From NCBI GenBank assembly GCA_049792815.1, contig JBARBG010000074.1, positions 1-8,931 on the forward strand: 8,931 nt of DNA, read 5' to 3'. Shown piece after piece: positions 1-5,122 of the stretch (the stretch's first letter is position 1; each line of letters opens with the position of its first letter). A program made the position numbers and the translations under genes. Source of the stretch: DAIDKA01 sp049792815 (GTDB lineage Bacteria > Pseudomonadota > Gammaproteobacteria > Steroidobacterales > Steroidobacteraceae). Under the pieces are notes generated by a model. It had not been told where the DNA came from and made no database searches. It saw only the letters and a program-made list of their open reading frames with translations.

Positions 1-2
1 GT

Positions 3-134
3 CCAAGCGGACCGATCGAACTGCGGGAGAACTTTGGGTTTTCCTGGCCGGAAGTAAACCGCCTGGCCAGATCGCTGAAAGCCCACGTGCAAACGTTGTG
101 TGCAGCCTGGAGGACGATTCATGGCAATTACTAA
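3..134 (+). CDS. DUF4160-like protein, C-terminal end (5' truncated by window)
   Basis: This is an open frame entering from the window edge. It translates to a short C-terminal piece containing ELRENFGFSWPEVNRLARSL and ending AWRTIHGNY before TAA at 132-134. The pattern of an acidic/Arg-rich stretch, a helix and a terminal 'AW..IHG' resembles the C-terminus of DUF4160-type small proteins. These are commonly encoded directly upstream of DUF2442 genes, as here. Its stop codon lies 14 bases inside the downstream gene, so the two are probably translationally coupled. The DUF4160/DUF2442 arrangement is often proposed to be toxin-antitoxin-like, but no activity can be read from this fragment. Identification rests mainly on gene order and a short tail, so it is moderate. 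Confidence 0.6.
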   Translation, partial: PSGPIELRENFGFSWPEVNRLARSLKAHVQTLCAAWRTIHGNY

Positions 135-534
135 GGAGCAATTTAAGGCGGCAAACGAGCGCGGTGCGGCGGCGATCAGCCGCGGACCGATTGCGCGAGC
201 CGCTCGCTATGATTCACGACGTGGTCTGATCGTAATTACGCTCGACGGCGGTTGCGAGTTTGCGTTCCCGGTGGCGCTGGCCGAAGGGCTGGCAGCCGCG
301 CCCAGGTCCAAGTTGACGAAAATCAAGATTAGCCCGAACGGGCTAGGTCTGCGTTGGCCGCTGCTGGATGCCGATTTGTATGTGCCAGGGCTCATAGAAG
401 GCGCCTTCGGTTCACATCGGTGGATGCAACAGATCGGCAAGCTCGGTGGTGCGAGCCGCAGTTCGATTAAGACGAAAGCTTCCCGCGAGAACGGGAAGCG
501 CGGCGGGCGTCCCAAAGAGAGGGTAGCTGCTTAG
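121..534 (+). CDS. DUF2442 domain-containing protein
   Basis: This is a 137-residue protein. An in-frame GTG exists at 100, but ATG 121 is preferred because TGGAGGA (108-114) sits six bases before it and because it gives a short coupled overlap with the upstream gene. The central part (about residues 20-95) has the DUF2442 pattern: a strand-rich 'ARYDSRRGLIVITLDGG' segment, a hydrophobic 'FAFPVALAEGL' segment and the signature 'ISPNGLGLRWPLLDADLYVPGL'. The C-terminal tail is basic (KTKASRENGKRGGRPKERVAA), like tails of small DNA-binding proteins or antitoxins. DUF2442 proteins commonly accompany DUF4160 partners, so it is probably the second gene of a two-gene toxin-antitoxin-like unit. The function is not demonstrated for this family member. 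Confidence 0.8.
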   Translation: MAITKEQFKAANERGAAAISRGPIARAARYDSRRGLIVITLDGGCEFAFPVALAEGLAAAPRSKLTKIKISPNGLGLRWPLLDADLYVPGLIEGAFGSHRWMQQIGKLGGASRSSIKTKASRENGKRGGRPKERVAA

Positions 535-572
535 CCTCCCTGCAAACCCAATCGATAACGCAGCTTGGCGAA

Positions 573-767
573 GGTTCGCACCAACCATTCGCGATTCGCG
601 CCGGCGGCTTCATTTATTTCAACCGGCTTGTTGATGGGAAAGTTTGGCTGATGACGATGTACGCAAAGAACGTTCGCGACAACGTTGATGCAAAAGGTTT
701 GGCAATAATCCGGGAGATGCTCGATGGCAAAGCTGCGCGGCAAAGCACTAGCAAAGCACGAGGCTAG
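573..767 (+). pseudogene. RelE/HigB-like toxin remnant (C-terminal half only)
   Basis: The frame read through 651 (ATG ACG ATG TAC) encodes a stretch containing GGFIYFNRLVDGKVWLMTMY, then AKNVRDNVDAKGLAIIREML, ending at TAG 765-767. This matches the C-terminal half of RelE/HigB-type toxins: the 'GG-hRVIYF' strand, then 'hWLhTlYAK' and a final helix. The usual N-terminal half of about 50 residues is absent. Upstream sequence in this frame runs into the DUF2442 gene with no start or toxin-like sequence. The 'VRV' expected between GG and IYF also appears shortened. The remnant overlaps the start of the XRE gene at 724, the usual order for toxin-then-antitoxin pairs of this class. It is read as a decayed toxin beside a preserved antitoxin. 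The left limit is approximate. Confidence 0.55.
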
Positions 768-1038
768 CCGTAATCTTGGCGAGGAGCTCCTAGCGGCGGC
801 GCGGGAGATAAAGTCCGGCAAGGCTGCGCGTGAGCACCACATAAAGGTACCGGAGGTTCTCGAAACGCGTATGCGATCAGGTCTGTCGCAGCTGAAGTTC
901 GCCGACGTCCTGGGCGTCTCGCGCCGCACACTTGAAGGGTGGGAGCAGGGGCGCCGCCGGCCCACCGGTGCCGCGCGCGCCCTCCTGACAATCGCGGCCA
1001 AGCGACCCGACGTGTTGCGCGAATTGTTTGCGAATTGA
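724..1038 (+). CDS. XRE-family helix-turn-helix protein, HigA/NadS-type antitoxin candidate
   Basis: This is a 104-residue protein with GGGAG (712-716) seven bases before ATG 724. Residues about 44-80 form a typical XRE HTH: 'ETRMRSGLSQLKFADVLGVS' (helices 1-2), then 'RRTLEGWEQGRRRPTG' (recognition helix and turn). The Lys/Ala-rich N-terminus (about residues 1-40) resembles the variable region of antitoxins paired with RelE/HigB toxins. It directly follows, and overlaps in coding sequence, a toxin remnant, so it is probably an orphaned antitoxin that may still repress its own promoter or neutralise a related toxin elsewhere. If autoregulated, its operator would lie upstream of the degraded toxin, where no clear palindrome was seen. 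Confidence 0.82.
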   Translation: MAKLRGKALAKHEASRNLGEELLAAAREIKSGKAAREHHIKVPEVLETRMRSGLSQLKFADVLGVSRRTLEGWEQGRRRPTGAARALLTIAAKRPDVLRELFAN

Positions 1039-1104
1039 AACGCTCGCGATGAGCGGCGAACACCTCCCCCATTGGATCACTCGTGAATCACGGGACAGGT
1101 ACGC

Positions 1105-1968
1105 ATGGGCGTCGCGTGCCGGGCGGCTGGCCGCACTGACCGCTCATTTTCAAGCCGGAGCCAGCAATTGGAGTTAAGTCTCTCCCAAAGCCGCAACTAC
1201 CGCATTCCCGGAGGCGTGCTCGGTAAGTTCGTCGAGCTGCTCTGGCTCTACGTTACTCCCCACCGAGCGCACGCTCAGGAACGAATGCTGCCTATGGCGA
1301 CGACCGAACTCGTCATAGATCTGGCTGAAGGGATGACGAAATCGCCGGCGGCGCTGGTCGTGGGTCCCCACTCGGAGCATTGGGCCCTCGATACTTCTCG
1401 CGCCTCAGCAGTCATTGGCGTCCACTTCAAGCCCGGTGGCGCATTCCCGTTCTTTGGCGTACCGGCAGGCGAATTGCACAATGTCAGAGTTTCACTCGAC
1501 GCGTTGTGGGGCTCGAATGCTGCGCTTCTGGTCGAGCAGGTTCTGGCTGGATCCTCCCCCGCCGCGATGTTCGATGTGCTTGAGCGATTGCTGCTGTCCG
1601 CAGCCCGCACTCTTACAAGGCATCGTGCCGTCGACATTGCACTACAGGAGCTGTCCGATCCTTTAATGCGCAGCAGCATCGCTGATTTGGCCGACGTGGT
1701 CGGCATGTCCCAAAGACGTTTCCTCGAGCGCTTTCGTGGCGAGGTCGGGATGGCACCCAAGCTGTATGCGCGCGTGCAGCGCTTCCAGGCCGTCGTGGCT
1801 ACCGTGCAGACCCTTCGCGACGTCAATTGGACGGAGATCGCTGCCGATTGCGGTTATTTCGATCAGGCCCACTTCATCCACGATTTCCGAGCTTTCTCAG
1901 GTTTTACGCCTGTTCAATACATCGCTCTCAAAGGCTTAGACGTCAATCACGTACCGCTGCCCCGGTAG
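1105..1968 (+). CDS. AraC-family transcriptional regulator
   Basis: This is a protein of up to 287 residues. The N-terminal half has the effector-domain pattern common in this AraC subgroup (DUF6597-like): 'FVELLWLYV', then 'ERMLPMATTELVIDL', then 'VIGVHFKPGGAFPFFGVPAG'. The C-terminal third (about residues 175-280) is the double HTH: 'SIADLADVVGMSQRRFLERF' for the first motif and 'NWTEIAADCGYFDQAHFIHD' with 'FRAFSGFTPVQY' for the second, the family signature. It is followed by two VOC genes on the same strand with a 76-bp gap, so it may control them. The start is uncertain: ATG 1105 has only a weak ribosome site, whereas TTG 1168 is preceded by GGAG (1157-1160) at seven bases and would remove an unusual N-terminus. 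Confidence 0.9.
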   Translation: MGVACRAAGRTDRSFSSRSQQLELSLSQSRNYRIPGGVLGKFVELLWLYVTPHRAHAQERMLPMATTELVIDLAEGMTKSPAALVVGPHSEHWALDTSRASAVIGVHFKPGGAFPFFGVPAGELHNVRVSLDALWGSNAALLVEQVLAGSSPAAMFDVLERLLLSAARTLTRHRAVDIALQELSDPLMRSSIADLADVVGMSQRRFLERFRGEVGMAPKLYARVQRFQAVVATVQTLRDVNWTEIAADCGYFDQAHFIHDFRAFSGFTPVQYIALKGLDVNHVPLPR

Positions 1969-2044
1969 GGTCCATTTTCTACAATCGCCAAACGACCGGA
2001 AATGGTTCCATTGATCTAGACCCCGTCCGCTTCTGGGAGGCGAC

Positions 2045-2434
2045 GTGCATATCCCGCCAGGCTTCACGACCGTGTTTCCGTACATTTTTGCCACGGATGC
2101 GCGCAACTATCTCAGTTTCCTCGTCCAGGGTCTTGGCGGTGAGACCCTGCACGTATTGGCCTCGCCCGACGGCACCGTGCGCAACGCCCATGTACGCTTT
2201 GGCGATACCACGATCATGGTCAGCGAGGCCCGCGACGGCTTTCAGCCATCGCACGGTACGTACTACCTCTACGTCGAGGACGCCGACGCAGCCATGGCCC
2301 GTGCGCTTGCCGCCGGCGGCCGCTCTCTCGGGCCTGTTGCGGACATGCCCTACAACGATCGACAAGGTGGCGTCGCAGACCCTTCCGGCAACTTCTGGTG
2401 GCTATCGCAGCGCTTGGTGTCGGGCCCTTATTGA
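2045..2434 (+). CDS. VOC-family (glyoxalase/PhnB-like) protein
   Basis: This is a 129-residue single-module vicinal-oxygen-chelate protein, starting at GTG 2045 with GGGAGG (2035-2040) four bases upstream. It opens with 'IPPGFTTVFPYIFATDARNY', typical of PhnB/YdcJ-like VOC proteins where the first beta strand and helix of the fold begin. A 'HVRFGDTTIMVSEA' strand pair follows, then 'TYYLYVEDADAAMARALAAG' and the closing 'YNDRQGGVADPSGNFWWLSQ'. That closing segment is the usual C-terminal strand of one VOC repeat pair. VOC enzymes include glyoxalase I, dioxygenases and antibiotic-binding proteins; the substrate cannot be read here. It lies downstream of an AraC regulator and its stop codon overlaps the next VOC gene, suggesting one operon. 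Confidence 0.88.
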   Translation: MHIPPGFTTVFPYIFATDARNYLSFLVQGLGGETLHVLASPDGTVRNAHVRFGDTTIMVSEARDGFQPSHGTYYLYVEDADAAMARALAAGGRSLGPVADMPYNDRQGGVADPSGNFWWLSQRLVSGPY

Positions 2435-2838
2435 GTCGCGCACGGCTTCTGGTAGGCGGTACTTGTGCGCTGGACGGGAGAAGACAAGTCATACACGGCG
2501 ATGTTTCATTTCTCGAGCTTGGCTCAAGCGAGCCTGACACTTCGAAATCGCTCGATTTCTTTGCGTCGGTATTCGGTTGGCAAGTCCATCTCATGCCGCA
2601 AGGCGGAGGCTGGTTTCAGGGTCCCCGCATTCGTGTCGGGATGCACGGCAATGATCCAGGTCCGAAGATCTACGTCTTCTTCGGGGTCCCGAATCTGGAG
2701 GCGGCCATGGAAAACGTTCGTCATGCAGGCGGGTACGTGGATACGTTGCCCGCCGATGAGCCAAATTTCGGCCGGTTCGTGAACTGCCGCGATCCGCTTG
2801 GGATTCCTTTCGGTCTACATCAGCCATCGGTGAGCTGA
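2431..2838 (+). CDS. Second VOC-family protein (non-ATG start)
   Basis: This is a VOC-fold protein of about 135 residues. Recognisable family sequence begins at 'GDVSFLELGSSEPDTSKSLD', then 'FFASVFGWQV', a glycine-rich 'MPQGGGWFQGPRIRVGMHG' strand region, 'PKIYVFFGVPNLEAAMENVR' and the terminal 'RFVNCRDPLGIPFGLHQP'. That order matches one glyoxalase-like module, and the last segment carries the usual 'DP.G..FGL' signature. No ATG fits: the nearest in-frame candidates are TTG 2431 and GTG 2398. TTG 2431 is chosen because its bases form TTGA with the upstream gene's stop (2432-2434), the layout of coupled translation. There is no clear ribosome site. The ATG at 2501 is out of frame. A damaged 5' end or a start at 2398 remain possible. 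Confidence 0.75.
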   Translation: MSRARLLVGGTCALDGRRQVIHGDVSFLELGSSEPDTSKSLDFFASVFGWQVHLMPQGGGWFQGPRIRVGMHGNDPGPKIYVFFGVPNLEAAMENVRHAGGYVDTLPADEPNFGRFVNCRDPLGIPFGLHQPSVS

Positions 2839-2933
2839 ATCCGCACGTGTGCCACTCGACCCGGCGGTCGTTGCATTGCCGGTCGGGGTTCGCCTTGGCA
2901 ATGTCGGGTCTTTCGACAAACAGAGTAAGAGTC

Positions 2934-3116
2934 GGCCTGGATCGCTGGGACAATCTGGGACAGTGCGCCGATGACGCCGAATGACATCGAATGACGTCCC
3001 GTGACGCTAAGTGACTGTTGCGCTTGCCCCTCCCCTCGCATATCGTTGATCTGTAAGGCCCTCACCACCGTTTCACACGGCAGGGGTCACAGGTTCAAGC
3101 CCTGTACCGCCCACCA
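2934..3116 (+). repeat. Direct repeat copy A: phased integrase-arm-like boxes plus tRNA-Val 3' half (att site)
   Basis: This is the first of three copies of a long direct repeat. It contains TGGGACA at 2946 and 2956, then TGAC at 2972, 2982, 2992, 3002 and 3012 (exact 10-bp period). After a 60-bp linker comes the tRNA-like segment 3072-3116 ending ACCGCCC-A-CCA. The unit from the first TGGGACA to CCA is 171 bp, with the same internal spacing in all copies. The linker of this copy (GCTTGCCCCTCCCC region) is more diverged than those of copies B and C, while the tRNA part is identical to B. The probable role is an attachment site of a tyrosine recombinase, with the arm-binding sites on the left and the crossover core in the tRNA anticodon loop. 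No gene overlaps it. Confidence 0.85.
3072..3116 (+). other. tRNA-Val(CAC) 3'-half in copy A (attachment core, not a functional tRNA)
   Basis: The segment reads as anticodon loop TTCACAC (anticodon CAC), 3' stem strand GGCAG, variable loop GGGTC, T-arm ACAGG-TTCAAGC-CCTGT, acceptor strand ACCGCCC, discriminator A and CCA. The five bases before the loop (ACCGT) cannot pair with GGCAG, and no D-arm or 5' acceptor strand (expected GGGCGGT) lies upstream. Homology to a tRNA therefore starts at the anticodon loop. The core CCG-TTTCACA-CGG (3068-3080) is a 3-bp inverted repeat around 7 bp, like the core sites of tyrosine recombinases. Confidence 0.85.
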
Positions 3117-3157
3117 AATCAATCACTTACAGAGTGCCTTCGGCTACCTCGCGAATT

Positions 3158-3175
3158 TTGGGCTGTTTGGCCCAA
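3158..3175. other. Hairpin TTGGGC-N6-GCCCAA, weak terminator candidate
   Basis: This is a perfect 6-bp inverted repeat located 16 bases beyond the stop of the minus-strand hypothetical gene. Neither strand has a clear U-tract after it (minus strand continues AAATTCG), so it may contribute to 3'-end formation but is not a convincing intrinsic terminator. Confidence 0.3.
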
Positions 3176-3190
3176 CTTTCCACGGGTGGG

Positions 3191-3577
3191 CTATTCCTCA
3201 CTTGGGTCCCCGAGGAGAAAGGAAGGCGCGGAGAACCAACGAAACGAGGCCAAGCCATACCGCGTACGGCTGGCTTGCTCCTCCTCTGCCACGCAAACGA
3301 TTGACAGCACCTGTCCCGCGGAAAACCGGGCCCGATATTCGCGCCAAATATGGCCTGCAGCACACGCAGATGCGCTGTCTACCTCGGAGGCATAAAACGT
3401 GATGTAGCCGTCGGGCTCCAGATCGTTTCCCAGAGAATCGACCAACCGGCCGGCCCGGGTTATCACATACCGCTGCATCCCAGGGCACGGGAACGTCTTG
3501 GTCTGAAATTTGACATCGACGATCCTGCCACCATCAGGCAAGGGCACTTCGCAGCGAATTTCGTCGTACAGTCCCAT
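3191..3577 (-). CDS. Conserved hypothetical protein ('MGLYDEIRCEVPLP' family)
   Basis: This is a 128-residue protein starting at the ATG whose complement is 3575-3577, with GAGGG about nine bases upstream. Its opening MGLYDEIRCEVPLPDGG followed by 'FQTKTFPCPGMQRYVITRAG' and 'RLVD' is a pattern I recognise from small uncharacterised proteins found in phages, plasmids and genomic islands (the form 'MG-hYD-hhCEYPLP...EFQTKDhDC...YhITxDGRL'). The middle is strand-rich ('DGYITFYASEV'); the C-terminus is less conserved and basic/aromatic. No catalytic motif is visible, but the two Cys residues near positions 9 and 31 could bind metal. It is the second gene of a minus-strand unit, 47 bp after the AAA ATPase stop, so the two probably act or are made together. 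Function unknown. Confidence 0.75.
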   Translation of the reverse strand: MGLYDEIRCEVPLPDGGRIVDVKFQTKTFPCPGMQRYVITRAGRLVDSLGNDLEPDGYITFYASEVDSASACAAGHIWREYRARFSAGQVLSIVCVAEEEQASRTRYGLASFRWFSAPSFLLGDPSEE

Positions 3578-3624
3578 GGTTCCGAGCCCTCAATGCTGCG
3601 ACGTCAATTGGAGGTCGCACCCGA

Positions 3625-4809
3625 TTAATCCGCACACTTGGCGCCCACTTCCGCAAGACCCGCAAGTTGCGGCGCTCCTTCCGTATTCACGGCATCTAGC
3701 GCGCGATAGATCGACGCGAGCGTAGCCGAGCGCGTCTCAGGCGGCAGCGCAGTCGCAAGTACGCGTGTGAATTGCGCCGCATCCGAGCCGCACTCGCGGG
3801 CAATTAGCCGCTCCACTTCCGGAGCGTCGAGCGAACGAAAGCGGACGTTGGCGAAGCATCTGCCGGGACGCAGCAGGGCATCGTCGATGTCGCTGACATT
3901 GGGCAGATTTGTCGTGAACAAGATCTTTCGTCCCTGCGCGCGCACCACACCGTCAGCGACCGCCAGAAACCGGTGCAGGTGAAGATTGCCGTTTGTGCGG
4001 GCGTCCAGGATGTGGTCTGCGTCCTCCACCACAAAGGCATCGTGGCTTCCGGTGACGAACTCCACGAAGATCTCGTCGTTCTCGAGCGAACGCGTGTCTG
4101 TGGTATACAGAACCTTGGCGCTGTCACCTTTGCGACGCGAGATTGCGGCGAGGACCGCGCGCACGAATCGAGTCTTCCCAGTGCCCGGCGGTCCCTGAAG
4201 AATAAGAACGGTCTCGCGCGCGGCAAGATATCGCTCGATGAACCGATCGACCGGCTCTCGCAGAGTCGGATATGCCTCATTGAGGGGCGGCGGATCAGCG
4301 AGCTCCTCGAACGTCGCGCTGGTCAGTCCCAGGTTACTCGACGTGAAGTGCCAATCGATCGTGAACGTCGCCTCGCGAATGCGCCGATCCTCGACTATGG
4401 TGAGCAAGCGGTCGCGTGCGGATGCAAGCGAGGCCTTGCTGTCGGCCCAGATCGCAAACGTCAGGGAACTGTAATCGGTCTTGCGACGACCACGTGCGCT
4501 GATCACTACGCCGGCGCCGTCGAGGAGCAAGGCAGTCTCCCCAAGTCGGTGTGCAGTGATACCCGTGCGCAAAGCCAGATCGTCGAAGAGTTCTTCGATC
4601 GGACGGCGTGTTGCAGATCGAATCAGACGATAAATGGGGTAGCAGGCGGCGCCGTGATCCAGAGCCTGCAGCGCACGCAGCGTGAGCAGCGCGTCGCCGA
4701 TGCTCGCGCCGTCGCTACGCAGTGCCAGCCGCACAGGCAGGCGACGCTGCCGACCTGCAACGACTCCTAGACCAGCGTCCGCCTCAATATCCAGTTCAAA
4801 TGTATCCAT
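3625..4809 (-). CDS. BCS1/CbxX-like AAA+ ATPase with uncharacterised N-terminal domain
   Basis: This is a 394-residue protein from the ATG complementing 4807-4809; a GTG at 4840-4842 would lie inside the terminator hairpin and is rejected. The C-terminal half is a AAA+ module: Walker A GPPGTGKT (206-213), Walker B FVVEDADH (259-266), sensor-1 TTNLPN (299-304) and an arginine-finger-type LLRPGR (312-317). The RPGR with a single short AAA core and the order of motifs resemble BCS1-like and proteasomal-type ATPases that remodel protein complexes. Residues 1-185 have no motif I recognise; they include a strand-rich 'SSLTFAIWADSKASLASARD' stretch that may be a substrate-recognition domain. Transcription appears to come through a leader with a terminator directly upstream (4827-4858). 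It is followed by a small hypothetical gene. A defence or stress role is possible but unproven. Confidence 0.88.
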   Translation of the reverse strand: MDTFELDIEADAGLGVVAGRQRRLPVRLALRSDGASIGDALLTLRALQALDHGAACYPIYRLIRSATRRPIEELFDDLALRTGITAHRLGETALLLDGAGVVISARGRRKTDYSSLTFAIWADSKASLASARDRLLTIVEDRRIREATFTIDWHFTSSNLGLTSATFEELADPPPLNEAYPTLREPVDRFIERYLAARETVLILQGPPGTGKTRFVRAVLAAISRRKGDSAKVLYTTDTRSLENDEIFVEFVTGSHDAFVVEDADHILDARTNGNLHLHRFLAVADGVVRAQGRKILFTTNLPNVSDIDDALLRPGRCFANVRFRSLDAPEVERLIARECGSDAAQFTRVLATALPPETRSATLASIYRALDAVNTEGAPQLAGLAEVGAKCAD

Positions 4810-4826
4810 CGCAGTCTTTAGACAGC

Positions 4827-4858
4827 AAAAAACCCCTGGCACGGGTCACCAGGGGCTT
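4827..4858 (-). terminator. Intrinsic terminator immediately upstream of the ATPase gene
   Basis: On the minus strand, CCCCTGG pairs with CCAGGGG (complements of 4849-4855 and 4833-4839) around a 9-base loop. It can be extended by AAG against GUU, and is followed by six U residues (4832-4827). This is a textbook intrinsic terminator, and it ends only 17 bases before the ATPase ATG. Transcripts started at the minus-strand promoter must read through it to express the ATPase, which makes it a regulatory (attenuation) terminator or the end of a separate small RNA. Confidence 0.85.
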
Positions 4859-4888
4859 GCCGGGTCACAAAGACACCGCGGGCAGCCG

Positions 4889-4930
4889 CCTGGCTCGAAG
4901 CAAGCGCCTCGAGCCAGGTTCGAGGCGCTT
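4889..4930 (-). promoter_or_regulatory. Two overlapping, mutually exclusive perfect hairpins in the ATPase leader
   Basis: Hairpin 1 is an 11-bp perfect inverted repeat (AAGCGCCTCGA 4902-4912 with TCGAGGCGCTT 4920-4930, 7-base loop). Hairpin 2 is a 10-bp perfect inverted repeat (CCTGGCTCGA 4889-4898 with TCGAGCCAGG 4909-4918, 10-base loop). They share bases 4909-4912, and the loop of 1 lies in the stem of 2, so only one can form. The leader peptide stop codon (4929-4931) overlaps the base of hairpin 1. The left arm of hairpin 2 contains CCAGG, which could also pair with CCTGG of the terminator. This is the architecture of a ribosome-controlled attenuator. Confidence 0.75.
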
Positions 4931-4976
4931 AACTCAACCTACACCAACATGTTCGATGCAACGGCCCTGCGGGCAT
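4929..4976 (-). CDS. Leader peptide MPAGPLHRTCWCRLS
   Basis: This is a 15-codon open frame from the ATG complementing 4974-4976 to TAA at 4931-4929. GGAG (complement of 4983-4986) lies six bases upstream, so this ATG is preferred over the one at 4980-4982, which touches the GGAG. The end Thr-Cys-Trp-Cys-Arg-Leu-Ser-stop parallels the E. coli TrpL end Trp-Trp-Arg-Thr-Ser-stop in length and position. The last codons (aca tgt tgg tgt agg ttg agt) are ones usually avoided in GC-rich genomes, so a ribosome would move slowly here. The stop overlaps the first leader hairpin. It most likely works as a stalling sensor in cis, perhaps for charged tRNA-Trp or tRNA-Cys, or for general ribosome inhibition. 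The signal cannot be decided from sequence. Confidence 0.6.
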   Translation of the reverse strand: MPAGPLHRTCWCRLS

Positions 4977-5026
4977 CGTCATCTCCGATTCGTTAATCCG
5001 CCGACGTGGCGACGGAAGGGCCGAGT

Positions 5027-5054
5027 AGCTTACACGCGCGTCATTCCGTGTCAA
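5027..5054 (-). promoter_or_regulatory. Minus-strand promoter for the leader and ATPase
   Basis: A perfect -35 box TTGACA (complement of 5049-5054) is followed after 16 bp by TAAGCT (complement of 5027-5032), which keeps the key first, second and last -10 positions. Initiation near 5020 would give a leader of about 44 bases before the leader peptide and a terminated RNA of roughly 190-195 bases. Confidence 0.6.
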
Positions 5055-5064
5055 GATTCGGCTG

Positions 5065-5098
5065 TTTGGCGCAATCGGATCCCAAGCCAAATTTTTGG
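5065..5098. promoter_or_regulatory. Nested inverted repeats upstream of the zeta gene, possible operator
   Basis: TTTGGC (5065-5070) is inverted at GCCAAA (5086-5091), and CCAAA (5087-5091) is inverted again at TTTGG (5094-5098). The cluster lies between the minus-strand promoter and the zeta gene start at 5123, where an autorepressor site would be expected. No clear plus-strand promoter boxes were identified. Confidence 0.35.
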
Positions 5099-5122
5099 AC
5101 AAGCATGGCCTCCTCGCGGTGA

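Noticed and set aside
1827..2537. Plus-strand frame of 236 codons across the AraC end and VOC genes
   Set aside because: Out-of-frame shadow overlapping three genes with clear family sequence; low-complexity Arg/Ser/Thr-rich composition.
2874..2903. CATTGCC-N16-GGCAATG inverted repeat after the VOC genes
   Set aside because: Long loop, no U-tract and no link to a promoter; may be chance.
2972..3015. CRISPR-like or simple tandem repeat (TGAC every 10 bp)
   Set aside because: The unit is a 4-bp box with varying 6-bp spacers, five copies, repeated as a fixed block with the att core; far too short for CRISPR repeats and spacers.
3040..3116. Functional tRNA-Val gene at each repeat
   Set aside because: Only the 3' half is present; no 5' acceptor strand, D-arm or paired anticodon stem can be found in any of the three copies.
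3973..4770. Long plus-strand frame of 265 codons
   Set aside because: Antisense shadow of the AAA ATPase gene, which has all AAA motifs in its own frame; the plus-strand product has no recognisable domain.
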